64,000 nucleotides of DNA from Paludibaculum sp. (GTDB taxonomy: Bacteria; Acidobacteriota; Terriglobia; Bryobacterales; Bryobacteraceae), in contig JARKQJ010000205.1 in NCBI GenBank assembly GCA_029973955.1, positions 62,001-126,000 of the forward strand, written 5' to 3'. Shown piece after piece: positions 9,535 to 18,148 of the stretch; within the stretch, counting starts at the first letter, position 1, and each line of letters opens with the position of its first letter. Below the pieces are notes generated by a model. The model ran no database searches, was not told where the DNA came from, and was given only the letters and a program-made list of their open reading frames with translations. Made by a program: the position numbers and the translations under genes.

Positions 9535-10836
9535 GTGAGCCAACTCGCCATTCTTGGTGGTGAACCGGTCCGCAAAAAGGGTTTCGCCCCTTGGCCGCAA
9601 TACAAGCCCTCGGATCTCGACCGCATCCGTCAAACTGTGGAAAGCCGCCACTGGGGCGGTTTCCCCTATCCGACTCCGCTCGCCACGGACTTCTGCAAGG
9701 CCTTTGCCGACATGCACGGCGCCAAATACGCCCTGCCCATCGTCAACGGAACCGTCTCTCTCACCGTCTCTCTGCAGGCCTGCGGCGTCAACTTCGGCGA
9801 TGAAGTGATCGTCCCCGCCTACACCTGGGATGGCACCGCCACGGCCGTCCTCGCCATGGGCGCCGTGCCGGTCTTCGTCGACATCGACCCCGACACCTAC
9901 TGCCTGGACGTCGAGGCCACCCGGCGCGCCATCACGCCGCGCACCAAGGCCATCATCCCGGTCCACCTCGCCATGCGCTTCACCGACATGGACGCGCTCA
10001 TGGCCCTCGCCCGCGAACACAACCTCAAAGTGATCGAGGACTGCGCCCACGCCCACGGCGGCGCCTACAAGGGCCGGGGCGCCGGCGCCATCGGCGACAT
10101 CGGCTCCTTCTCCCTGCAGGAGAGCAAGCTCATGACCTCCGGCGAGGGCGGCCTGCTCACCACCAATTCGCTCGAATACTACGAAGCCCTCCAGACCGTC
10201 ATCAATTGCGGACGCGCTTCTATCACCGACGAACACGGCCGCCGCATGATCGGCCTCAACTACCGGATGACCGATCTCCAGGTGGCGCTCCTCGTCGGCC
10301 AACTCGAGATGCTGCCCGAGCTGCGCGACCTGCGCGCCCAGCGCGCCGAACTGCTCACCTCCCTGCTCAACGGCATCCCCAGCGTCCGCACGCTGCCCGC
10401 CCAGCCGGAAATCACCCAGCCCACCCACTACACTTACGTTTTCCAGTACCGCCCGCAGCCCGGCGCCTCGGCCCCCCACCGCGACCTCTTCGTCGCCGCC
10501 ATCGCCGCCGAAGGCATCCCCTGCGACGGACGCTTCTATGAAGCGGTGTACAAGAGCGATCTCTTCTATGCCACGCCCGACAACTGCGCCCAGCTCAAGT
10601 CGGATTACTCCAACGTCTCCTGCCCCGTCTCCGAACGAGCCGCCTACGAGGAGTCGGTCTGGTTCTTCCAGTTCTGCCTCATCGGCGACGAAGAAGACGT
10701 CCGCGACCTGGCCCGCGCCGTCGAGAAGGTCTCCAGCCATCTCGAACTGCTCGCAAAGCAGGATCCCTCGCTGGCGGGTGTCAAAGCCATGGGCCGTGCC
10801 CAGCGCGCCCGCTTTGAGCGCAAGAAGAATTACTAG
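9535..10836 (+). CDS. DegT/DnrJ/EryC1/StrS family PLP-dependent aminotransferase
   Basis: A GTG start at 9535 is set by a good Shine-Dalgarno AAGGAG at 9523-9528. The 433-residue product has the fold-type I sugar aminotransferase features: cofactor-phosphate strand NGTVSLTVSL, VIEDCAHAHGGAY (Asp169 and the following His) and the Schiff-base lysine in SLQESKLMTSGEGG (Lys198). The active site plus GLNYRMTDLQ places it in the DegT/StrS family, which transfers amino groups to keto sugars or cyclitols. It is monocistronic, followed by a strong terminator, and divergent from the GH2/propeller operon. No nucleotide-sugar dehydratase is adjacent, so the substrate may be a free keto sugar or inositol derivative; that is inference. 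Confidence 0.88.
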   Translation: MSQLAILGGEPVRKKGFAPWPQYKPSDLDRIRQTVESRHWGGFPYPTPLATDFCKAFADMHGAKYALPIVNGTVSLTVSLQACGVNFGDEVIVPAYTWDGTATAVLAMGAVPVFVDIDPDTYCLDVEATRRAITPRTKAIIPVHLAMRFTDMDALMALAREHNLKVIEDCAHAHGGAYKGRGAGAIGDIGSFSLQESKLMTSGEGGLLTTNSLEYYEALQTVINCGRASITDEHGRRMIGLNYRMTDLQVALLVGQLEMLPELRDLRAQRAELLTSLLNGIPSVRTLPAQPEITQPTHYTYVFQYRPQPGASAPHRDLFVAAIAAEGIPCDGRFYEAVYKSDLFYATPDNCAQLKSDYSNVSCPVSERAAYEESVWFFQFCLIGDEEDVRDLARAVEKVSSHLELLAKQDPSLAGVKAMGRAQRARFERKKNY

Positions 10837-10864
10837 TTGTTCGTCTAGCCCTCATCATCGAGAA

Positions 10865-10894
10865 CCCCCGGGAAACTTCTCCCGGGGGCTTTTT
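10865..10894 (+). terminator. Rho-independent terminator after the DegT aminotransferase
   Basis: A perfect 9-bp stem, CCCCCGGGA (10865-10873) pairing with TCCCGGGGG (10880-10888), encloses a 6-nt loop and is followed by CTTTTT. It lies about 30 bp after the aminotransferase stop. Confidence 0.9.
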
Positions 10895-10931
10895 ATGTGT
10901 AGCCGTTCATTCGCCCCTGTGCGCGGCCAAC

Positions 10932-10960
10932 AAAAAAAGGGCGGCCGCTGGGCCGCCCTT
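10932..10960 (-). terminator. Rho-independent terminator of the TonB-receptor transcript
   Basis: AAGGGCGGCC (10937-10946) pairs with GGCCGCCCTT (10951-10960) around a 4-nt loop. Seven A residues at 10932-10938 become a U-tract on the minus strand, so this ends the receptor gene that stops at 10982. Together with the plus-strand terminator it makes a pair of back-to-back terminators. Confidence 0.88.
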
Positions 10961-10981
10961 CCTGTTTGCCGGTTGCCCGGA

Positions 10982-13900
10982 CTAGAACATGATCTTCATG
11001 ACCAGCGAGATGATTCTCGTCTCGTTGTTCATGTCGGCGTTGAGCTTGCCGAAGTTGGAGTTATTCACCGCCGTGGTTGCCGGCTGGCCGAACCACGGAT
11101 GGTTGAACGCGTTGTAGGCGTCCGCGCGGATCTGCCACTTCACCCGCTCCTTGATCGTGAACTGCTTGTACATGGAGAGTTCCACCGAATTCACGCCCTG
11201 GGCGCGGACGTCGGGGAATCGAGTCGGGTAGGCGCGCCAGGTGTAGTTCGGCTGCGCCGTCTTGGGGAAGATGGTGGTGTCAAAGTACGGGTCGTAGCTG
11301 ACGTCCCAGTAGCTGCGGCCGTTCGCCTTGGCGATATCCAACCGCTGGGCGTCCGTCAGCTTGGCGCTGCGGGCCACGATGTTCGCGTTGTTCGGGAAGT
11401 CCATCGCGAAGCCGCTCTGCTTGGCCCACTGGCCGCTCAGGTTCCAGCCGCCGATGAACGCATTCACGAACGAGTTGGCCGAGGAAGCCAGCAGCTTGCC
11501 CTTGCCAAACGGAAGTTCGTAGATCGCCTGGATGTTGAACTTGTGCGGAATGTCATAGTTCAACAGGCGCTGTTCCAACCCCGTGTCGCGCAGGTTCAAC
11601 ACGTTGATGTCCTGCGAATTCAGGATGGAAGTGGCTTCCAGGGTCTTCGACCAGGTGTAGGAGCCCTGCATCATGAAGCCCTTCGAGAAGCGGCGCGATA
11701 GGCGGGTCTGCAGCGAGTGATAGCTCTGACGGCCGATCGGCACGTCGGTGAACGTCACCTGCGAGAAGTGCGGGTAGGCGTACAGGAGTTGCTGGCGCGG
11801 TACCGTCGCGCCGTTGATCCCCGAGTTCGGCAGCAGGCCGGCCATCGGGTTCGGTACCTGTTGCGTGAAGTAGGCCTGGCGCTGTTCCACCGGCAGCTTC
11901 GTCAGCTCAGCCAGCGGTAGGAAGTTGTTGCCGAGGCCCACTGGCAGGCGCCGCGTCATGTTGCCAACATAACTGGCATCGCCAACCATCGAGAACGGCA
12001 GTTCCCGCTGGAAGCCGAAGCTGAACTGGTGAGACTGCGGCAGCGGGCGGTCCAGGAACTGGCCCTGCACGCTCTGGCCCAGGTTCGTCGACAGGCCCAT
12101 GCTGTTGCCGATCGGCTTCAGCAGGCCGGACGGGAACAGGTTCGACGGATAAGGATCCGAGAGCGACACAGCCGGCGTCAGGTTGCCGTCCGTCGAGGCG
12201 ATCAGGTTCGTCGGCTGGCTGTAGCCCGTGGCCGGACCAAAGCTCTGCTGGCCCAGCATGCTGAAGCCATAGCCGCCGCGCGCCACCCACTTCGGGGCGA
12301 ACTGCCAGGCGAAACCGACGCGCGGCTGGAAGTTCATCCGCTTCGGATCGAAAGCCATCCGGCTCACGCCGTTGACGCCAGCATACACAAGGCCACCGTA
12401 CAGGTTCATGCTCGGCACCTGCGCCTGGATCGGGCTGTGCACGCCCACGTCGTAGGTCCGGATCATGCGGTCGTACCGTTCCATCGCCGGCGACTCGTAG
12501 TCCCAGCGGACGCCGATGTTGATCGTCAGCGTCCGGCTGGCCTTGAAGTCGTCCTGAACGAACATCGAATAATACTGGGAGCGGTAAGCCGGATCGATGT
12601 TGCGCGCCACTGTGCCGCCCGTCGGGTAGCCCAGCAGGAACGTTGCAAACTCGTTGCCCGAAGCCGAATCCGCCGTCTGCGGGCTGGCCTGCGTCCAGAT
12701 CTTTGAAAAGTCGTAGCTGCCCGAAGCCAGGCCCGGGCCCATCGTGTTACGGTTGTACCGGCGCAGGTCGCCGCCGAACTTTAGCACGTGCCGGCCCATC
12801 ACCAGGTTCAGGATCGGCGTGATTGAGTAATTGTCGTTCGTTTCGTAGCTGGTCACCGTGCTGGCGCCCACTTCCGTGTAGTTCCCCATGTTGAAGCGCG
12901 GGAACTGCAGCGTCGTGAACTGGCTCACCAGTTTGTCCGGGAAGCCCAACTGCCGCGGATCGAAGTTCGCGGCAAACGTGTTGCCGCTGAAGCCTTCATA
13001 CCGCGCCAGGCCGGCGCGCAGGCTGAACACCGCCACCGGATTGATCGTCCAGGTGTAGTCGAAGCCCCAACTGCGCGAAATGCGCTGGGACGGCCACTCG
13101 CCGCTCGGTTCGGCTGCGTTTGTGCCCCAAACCACCTTGCTCCAGTTGATCCACGGCGTCTCGCCGTAACGGCCGGCGAAGGTGTGGTTCTGTGACGGCT
13201 TGAAGTCGAAACGGCCCAGCCATGAGTTGTAGCCGTTCGTCGCCGGGCTGAAATTGGCGTAGTTGTTCAGGTGGTCGCCGCCTTCGCCAGCTTGATTCGG
13301 CAGCGGGATGTAACCCGTCACCGCCTTCGCCACCGCGCTGATCCGGGGGCCAGGAAGAAGGTTGCCTGCAAACGGTGTACGCACGTACTTGCCATTCTCC
13401 AGCCGCGTCGTCAGCGGGTCGTAAATCGCAATCTGTTGACCGGCGCTGTTCCGCAGGGCCGAGAAATCGCCCCCACGCTCCGCCGCCGTCGCCATCGTCT
13501 TGATCTGGCCGCTGGCGATGTGTTCGCGCAGACCTTCCAGACTCAGCATGAAGAAGGCCTTGTTCCGCAGGTCGAGAACCTTCGGGATCCAGATCGGGCC
13601 GTCCACCTCAAAACCGTAAGTGTTGTTGCGCATCGGCGTCCGGCCTTCGCCGTTCTTATTCGCGATCCAGTCCGCCGCGTTCAGCTTGTCGTTCTTGAAG
13701 AACTCGAACAACTGTCCGTGGAAGTCGTTCGTGCCGGACTTCGTCGTGATCAGCGTCACACCGCCGCCGATGCGCCCGTACTGAGCGTCGTAGGAGTTCG
13801 TCTGCACCGAAACTTCCTGCGTTCCGTTCAGCGCCGGGGCAAAGGTCACGCCGCGGTCCATCTTCGTGTTCGCCACGCCGTCGATCATCGTCTCGTTTTC

Positions 13901-14470
13901 GCCGCTACGGCCGCCGCTGATCGATACGCCGTTGATGTTGCCAAACGCGTACAGCTCCATCGAGCCCCAATACCGGCTCTGCTTGATCACCCCCGGCAGC
14001 GAATACTGGAACTGGTAAAGGTTCCTACCCGCCGTAGGAATGTCTTCAATTGCCCGGGATTCCACCGTAGCCGACCGCGAAGACGTCTCCGTCTGCAGCA
14101 GGCTCACGTCGCCGGTTACCGTCACGGAGTCCGACGTCTGGCCGATCTCCATCTTGATTTCCACTTGCGGGTTGTCCGCCGCCGCCAGGTTAATCCCCGA
14201 ACGCACGAACTTCTTGAAGCCCGCCTTCTCCGCCGTCAGCGTATAAGCGCCCGGCTGCAGGAAGCGGACCAGATACAACCCCGCTTCATTTGATACCGCT
14301 TCGGTTACCGTGCCACGTTCCACGCTAGTGACACGGATTTGCACCCCGGCGATGACTGCGCCGGTCGGATCCACCGCGGTTCCTGTGATTGTTGCGCGGA
14401 CGTCCTGTGCCAAAACACTTGGCGCCAGGGCGGCCACGAGGAGCATAGCGAGACACACTACACGCTTCAT
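10982..14470 (-). CDS. Oar-type TonB-dependent outer-membrane receptor
   Basis: The ATG at 14470 starts a signal peptide (MKRVVCLAMLLVAALAPSVLAQ) and has AGGGAG six bases upstream; a longer ATG at 14491 is not supported. The 1162-residue protein begins with a carboxypeptidase-regulatory-like beta sandwich (residues about 25-105: ATITGTAVDPTGAVIAGVQI ... AGLYLVRFLQPGAYTLTAEKAGF), then a plug domain (SATVESRAIEDIPTAGRNLYQF ... GGGVTLITTKSGTNDFHG), and a large beta barrel ending in aromatic-rich strands with a terminal Phe (LVMKIMF). This architecture is expanded in Bryobacteraceae and is thought to take up oligosaccharides or other polymers. A strong promoter lies at 14547-14575 and a terminator follows. 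No TonB box was picked out by eye. Confidence 0.92.
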   Translation of the reverse strand: MKRVVCLAMLLVAALAPSVLAQDVRATITGTAVDPTGAVIAGVQIRVTSVERGTVTEAVSNEAGLYLVRFLQPGAYTLTAEKAGFKKFVRSGINLAAADNPQVEIKMEIGQTSDSVTVTGDVSLLQTETSSRSATVESRAIEDIPTAGRNLYQFQYSLPGVIKQSRYWGSMELYAFGNINGVSISGGRSGENETMIDGVANTKMDRGVTFAPALNGTQEVSVQTNSYDAQYGRIGGGVTLITTKSGTNDFHGQLFEFFKNDKLNAADWIANKNGEGRTPMRNNTYGFEVDGPIWIPKVLDLRNKAFFMLSLEGLREHIASGQIKTMATAAERGGDFSALRNSAGQQIAIYDPLTTRLENGKYVRTPFAGNLLPGPRISAVAKAVTGYIPLPNQAGEGGDHLNNYANFSPATNGYNSWLGRFDFKPSQNHTFAGRYGETPWINWSKVVWGTNAAEPSGEWPSQRISRSWGFDYTWTINPVAVFSLRAGLARYEGFSGNTFAANFDPRQLGFPDKLVSQFTTLQFPRFNMGNYTEVGASTVTSYETNDNYSITPILNLVMGRHVLKFGGDLRRYNRNTMGPGLASGSYDFSKIWTQASPQTADSASGNEFATFLLGYPTGGTVARNIDPAYRSQYYSMFVQDDFKASRTLTINIGVRWDYESPAMERYDRMIRTYDVGVHSPIQAQVPSMNLYGGLVYAGVNGVSRMAFDPKRMNFQPRVGFAWQFAPKWVARGGYGFSMLGQQSFGPATGYSQPTNLIASTDGNLTPAVSLSDPYPSNLFPSGLLKPIGNSMGLSTNLGQSVQGQFLDRPLPQSHQFSFGFQRELPFSMVGDASYVGNMTRRLPVGLGNNFLPLAELTKLPVEQRQAYFTQQVPNPMAGLLPNSGINGATVPRQQLLYAYPHFSQVTFTDVPIGRQSYHSLQTRLSRRFSKGFMMQGSYTWSKTLEATSILNSQDINVLNLRDTGLEQRLLNYDIPHKFNIQAIYELPFGKGKLLASSANSFVNAFIGGWNLSGQWAKQSGFAMDFPNNANIVARSAKLTDAQRLDIAKANGRSYWDVSYDPYFDTTIFPKTAQPNYTWRAYPTRFPDVRAQGVNSVELSMYKQFTIKERVKWQIRADAYNAFNHPWFGQPATTAVNNSNFGKLNADMNNETRIISLVMKIMF

Positions 14471-14546
14471 AATCGACTCCCTGATTTGCATTCAACACCC
14501 AGCCGTGTCTCAGGCTTGAAACACAGCTATATCATTTTACTTATAA

Positions 14547-14575
14547 AGAATAAGGCTAACGAGTCAGGTTGTCAA
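14547..14575 (-). promoter_or_regulatory. Sigma70-type promoter for the TonB receptor gene
   Basis: On the minus strand TTGACA (14575-14570) and TATTCT (14552-14547) are separated by 17 bp, inside a clearly AT-rich stretch (14520-14590) that contrasts with the GC-rich surroundings. The predicted start point near 14540 leaves a leader of about 70 nt before the ATG at 14470. Confidence 0.75.
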
Positions 14576-14598
14576 TTATTGAAACAAAAGATCGGTTT

Positions 14599-15528
14599 TT
14601 ACGCCAGACTCCGAACCGCGTTCAGCGCTTCCTGGGCCTGAGACCACCAGGGCTCGAACCAACGCCGGAATTCCTCCGACGCCTCTTTCCGCGCCGCCGA
14701 CATTGGCAACGGCAATGACAGTGGACTCAGGTTCCGGATCTCCGAAACCAGCTTCAGCCCCCAGGGGACCGGCCACGGTCCGATTTGGGCGATGTACTCG
14801 TCCAGCAGCCGGCTTGCGGTTTCAAACGCGACCCCTTGCGGATCATTCCGCGCTTCCCACAAGCCCAGGATCACTTCCGGCAGCACGCAGGCCACGCCCG
14901 AGATGCTCCCGTTGCACCATCCCTTGCTCAGGCACTCTGCAAACACCGCGTCGTTCCCCACGAAGCGCACGCACTCCGCCGGGCCCCCCACGGTCAACTC
15001 CTCCAGAATGTCCACTCGCCCGCTGCTGTCCTTCATCCCGGCGATGTTCTCCACCTCCCGGATCAGTTCAGTCGCCAAGGGCTTGTCGAGTCCCGTCGTG
15101 AAGGATGCCAGGTTGTACAGCAACACCGGCTTCTCCGCCACCGCCGCGACCTGGCGGTAATACTCGCCCAGATCATCCTGCGAGTACGGGAAGAAATGCG
15201 GCGCCGGCACCAGGTGAGCGTCCACGCCTTCGGCTTCCGCGTCCTTGATGAGCCGCACCGTCTCATGGAACGAACATGCGCCCGCACCGCTCACTACCAA
15301 GAGGTCGGTGCCCAGCACTCGCCGCGCCACGTTCGCGGCCAACCGCCGCTCTTCTTCGGTAGCGCCGGCATACTCGCCCGTCGCCCCGTTCACGCACACT
15401 CCCGCTACCCCCTGGCGCTTGAGAAACTGCAGCGATTCCGCAAAATCGTCCCACAGCACACGACCCTCTGGACCCCGGGGTAAAAGAGCGGCGGAGATCA
15501 CTCCTCCGAAAGGCTTGTTTCGAGACAT
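14599..15528 (-). CDS. DapA/DHDPS-family class I aldolase or lyase
   Basis: The start is set at the ATG at 15528 (MSRNKPFGGVISAALLPR), which aligns with the first strand of the family; an ATG at 15561 would add 11 unconserved residues. The ~309-residue TIM barrel shows GVCVNGATGEYAGATEEER (binding-loop equivalent of GTTGE), the catalytic Tyr138 in VLLYNLASF and the Schiff-base Lys166 in IAGMKDSSG. The family includes dihydrodipicolinate synthase, N-acetylneuraminate lyase and keto-deoxy-sugar-acid aldolases. Its position opposite an IclR regulator, and between carbohydrate genes, favours a catabolic 2-keto-acid aldolase or dehydratase rather than lysine synthesis. The substrate remains unassigned. 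Confidence 0.85.
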   Translation of the reverse strand: MSRNKPFGGVISAALLPRGPEGRVLWDDFAESLQFLKRQGVAGVCVNGATGEYAGATEEERRLAANVARRVLGTDLLVVSGAGACSFHETVRLIKDAEAEGVDAHLVPAPHFFPYSQDDLGEYYRQVAAVAEKPVLLYNLASFTTGLDKPLATELIREVENIAGMKDSSGRVDILEELTVGGPAECVRFVGNDAVFAECLSKGWCNGSISGVACVLPEVILGLWEARNDPQGVAFETASRLLDEYIAQIGPWPVPWGLKLVSEIRNLSPLSLPLPMSAARKEASEEFRRWFEPWWSQAQEALNAVRSLA

Positions 15529-15606
15529 AATAGAGCCTGACTTATTACGGCAGCCTGCCAACCTGTTCTAGGCTGTCAAAACCACTAGCTGTATAGTAGA
15601 ATCAAA

Positions 15607-16428
15607 ATGTTGAGCCAGTCAAATCAAAAATTGAAACGACGTTCCGTCAAGCCCGCCGCCAAAACGGGAGTCACTCCGGAATCGCGCTCTCTCGCCAAAG
15701 GGCTTCTCATCGTGGAGTCGCTCGCCACGGGCGGTCAATCCATGGGCCTTCGCGATCTCTCCGCGCTAGCCGAACTGGGAAAAGCCTCTACCCTGCGCCT
15801 TCTCCGCACGCTCCAGGGCCTCGGCTACATTGCGCGAGACTCCAATGACAATTACTATAGCCAGCACAGTTGGCCGTCCATGCAGCTTCAAAAGCGCCTG
15901 GCTGCCCTGCGCGAATGCGCCATGCCTGTCCTGCAGCGCCTCAACGCCGAGCTCGGCGAAACTGTCGCCATGGCCTTCCTCTTTGAGGATGTCGTCCGTG
16001 TCATCGAAGTGATCGAAAGCACGCACCATATCCGCATGTCGAACTACAGAGGCGGCATTCTCCAACCCTATGCCTCCTCGCTCGGCAAGTGCATCACTGC
16101 CCACCAGTCGCCGGACCTTGCCCAGCGCCTCCTCTACACCTACGGCATCTTTTCCCTCACGCCGCACACCATGACCGATTTCCGCGCCATCCAGGACGAT
16201 CTCGTCGCCGTCCGCGAGCGCGGCTATGCCTGGGACCGCGAGGAAACCGTCCCCGGCGGCACCTGCTGCGGCGCCCCCATCTTTTCTCCCGAAGGCGAAG
16301 TCTATTCCGCCATCAGCATGTCCATGCCCAAGGCCCGCTTCACGAAACAGATCGAGGAGCTGCTGCCGAAGATGATGATGGACTACGCCTCGGAAATCTC
16401 CAAAGCCCTCAAGAAGGTCCCTGTTTGA
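15607..16428 (+). CDS. IclR family transcriptional regulator
   Basis: 273 residues. After a basic N-terminal tail (about 30 residues) comes the winged helix (SLAKGLLIVESLATGGQSMGLRDLSALAELGKASTLRLLRTL ... GYIARDSNDNYY), then an IclR effector domain with SSLGKCITAHQSP, GYAWDREETVPGGTCCGAPIF and AISMSMPKARFT. IclR regulators sense small acids and control nearby catabolic operons; the divergent DapA-type aldolase gene is the obvious target, along with the two downstream genes. A TATAGT box at 15592-15597 ends nine bases before the ATG, so the leader is very short and no Shine-Dalgarno is visible. The stop overlaps the TTG start of the next gene. Confidence 0.92.
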   Translation: MLSQSNQKLKRRSVKPAAKTGVTPESRSLAKGLLIVESLATGGQSMGLRDLSALAELGKASTLRLLRTLQGLGYIARDSNDNYYSQHSWPSMQLQKRLAALRECAMPVLQRLNAELGETVAMAFLFEDVVRVIEVIESTHHIRMSNYRGGILQPYASSLGKCITAHQSPDLAQRLLYTYGIFSLTPHTMTDFRAIQDDLVAVRERGYAWDREETVPGGTCCGAPIFSPEGEVYSAISMSMPKARFTKQIEELLPKMMMDYASEISKALKKVPV

Positions 16429-17246
16429 ACCCCTCCCACCCCGACATCGAAATCATTACCGGCGCCTCCGCGGCTCATACCCGCGTCGCCCTCTTTGACT
16501 TTGACGGCACGCTCTCCCTCATCCGGGCCGGCTGGTTCCACGTCATGGTCCCCATGATGGTGGAGATCCTCGCCGAACTCAAAACCGGCGAGACCGAAGA
16601 GCAGCTCACCAACGTTGTCAGCGAGTTCGTCTACACCCTTACCGGCAAGCAGACCGTCTACCAGATGATCGAGCTCGCCCGGCAGGTGGAACTCCGCGGC
16701 GGCACTCCCAAAGACCCCCTCGTCTACAAGCACCGCTACCTGGACCTCCTCCACGAGCGCATCAAGGACCGTCTCCACGCTCTGGAAACCGGCGAGGCTT
16801 CGCCCGAAAAGTACCTCGTCCCCGGTTCCATCCCTCTCCTCCAGTCCCTCAAAGAGCGCGGCATGAAGCTCTACCTCGCCTCCGGCACCGACGAGCCCTA
16901 CATGAAGCGGGAAGCCGATCTCCTCGGCGTCACCCCTTACTTCGACGGCGGCGTCTTCGGCGCCCTCGACGACTACAAGAGCTTTTCCAAGAAGATCCTC
17001 ATCGAGCGCATCATCGCCGGCGCCGAATGCGACGGCCGCGAGTTCCTCGGCTTCGGCGACGGCTATGTCGAAATCGAGAACATCAAGAGCGTCGGCGGCG
17101 TCGCCATCGGTGTCGCGACCGACGAGCCCGATTGCCTCAAGATCGATGAGTGGAAGCGCAACCGCATGGCCGGTGTCGGTGCCGACTACATCATCCCCAA
17201 CTACCTCTGCCTCGACGCACTCAAGCCGCTCCTGTTCGGCAACTAG
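16425..17246 (+). CDS. HAD-superfamily hydrolase
   Basis: The only start that follows the end of the IclR gene and precedes the first motif is TTG at 16425, overlapping the IclR stop as TTGA; the reading frame also extends upstream but antiparallels nothing conserved there. The 273-residue product has HAD motif I LFDFDGTLS (Asp25, Asp27), motif II LYLASGTDE, a motif III lysine in the FSKKILIE region and motif IV GFGDGYVEI. A helical cap (about residues 30-120) follows motif I, placing it among C1-cap phosphatases of the phosphoglycolate phosphatase type. It is likely to remove phosphate from a sugar-phosphate made or used by the aldolase pathway next door; this is inference from position. TTG start and 4-bp coupling keep its level tied to IclR. 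Confidence 0.82.
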   Translation: MNPSHPDIEIITGASAAHTRVALFDFDGTLSLIRAGWFHVMVPMMVEILAELKTGETEEQLTNVVSEFVYTLTGKQTVYQMIELARQVELRGGTPKDPLVYKHRYLDLLHERIKDRLHALETGEASPEKYLVPGSIPLLQSLKERGMKLYLASGTDEPYMKREADLLGVTPYFDGGVFGALDDYKSFSKKILIERIIAGAECDGREFLGFGDGYVEIENIKSVGGVAIGVATDEPDCLKIDEWKRNRMAGVGADYIIPNYLCLDALKPLLFGN

Positions 17247-17251
17247 CTGCC

Positions 17252-18148
17252 ATGTCGCGCCGGTTTCTGCTTGCCCTGCTGTTAGCCTCCATGGCTGCCG
17301 GCCTCTGGGCGCAGCGAAAATCCGGCCCCGCACCCTCTGACTTCCACTTCGCCATCATCGGCGATCGCGCCGGCTCCCCGGAGCCCGGCGTCTACGAGCG
17401 CGCCTGGTACGAGATCAACCTCTTCTCGCCCGCCTTCGTCATCAACGTCGGCGACACCATCCGCGGCGGCGGCGACGATTCCAAAATCGACGAGCAGTGG
17501 CTCGAAGCCAAGGCCATCCTCGACCCCTTCCGCCACATCCCCTTCTATTACATCCCCGGCAATCACGACATCTGGTCCGAAGCCTCCCGCCGCGCCTACA
17601 TCCGTGAGTCCGGCCGCCCCTGCCACTACTCCTTCAACCACGGCCCGCTCCACGTCACCGTCCTCGATAACTCGCAGGCCGGCGACGGCGCTTTGCCCGA
17701 CGCCGAACTCCAGTTCCTCGAACGCGACCTCGCCGCCCACAAGGCCCAGCCCCTCAAGCTCGTTGTCTTTCACAAGCCCTTCTGGATCGAGCCCGTTGCG
17801 CAGGGCCGCACCGATTTCCCCCTCCACCGTCTCGCCCGGAAGTACGGCGTCACACACATCGTCTCCGGCCACGGCCATCGCTTCGTCCACATGGTCCACG
17901 ACGGCGTCGACTACATGGAGGTGGGCAGCTCCGGCGGAACCATGCGCGGCAAACTGGTCCGCGGCGAAGGTTTCGCTCAAGGCTGCTTCTACCACTACGT
18001 GCTGGCCCACGTGCGCAACGGCCGTCTCGATTTTGTCGTGAAGGAACTGCCCCCGCCCCACGGCCAGGCGCGCTTCTTCCCCGCCAGTGACTGGGACGCC
18101 AAGGGCCCCCGCTTTGATCCCGCCGTACCCGCCACGCCAGCCCGCTGA
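17252..18148 (+). CDS. Secreted calcineurin-like metallophosphoesterase
   Basis: The ATG at 17252 gives a signal peptide (MSRRFLLALLLASMAAGLWAQ) and lies 5 bp after the HAD stop. The 298-residue protein shows the five metallophosphatase motifs: D in HFAIIGDRAG, GD in INVGDTIRGG, GNHD in IPGNHDIW, H in VVFHKPFW, and GHGHRF near the C-terminus. The family hydrolyses phosphomonoesters or diesters with a binuclear metal centre. As the third gene of an IclR-HAD-phosphoesterase operon and predicted to be exported, it may dephosphorylate a substrate before uptake. It ends exactly next to the end of dinB on the other strand, with no intergenic bases. Confidence 0.87.
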   Translation: MSRRFLLALLLASMAAGLWAQRKSGPAPSDFHFAIIGDRAGSPEPGVYERAWYEINLFSPAFVINVGDTIRGGGDDSKIDEQWLEAKAILDPFRHIPFYYIPGNHDIWSEASRRAYIRESGRPCHYSFNHGPLHVTVLDNSQAGDGALPDAELQFLERDLAAHKAQPLKLVVFHKPFWIEPVAQGRTDFPLHRLARKYGVTHIVSGHGHRFVHMVHDGVDYMEVGSSGGTMRGKLVRGEGFAQGCFYHYVLAHVRNGRLDFVVKELPPPHGQARFFPASDWDAKGPRFDPAVPATPAR

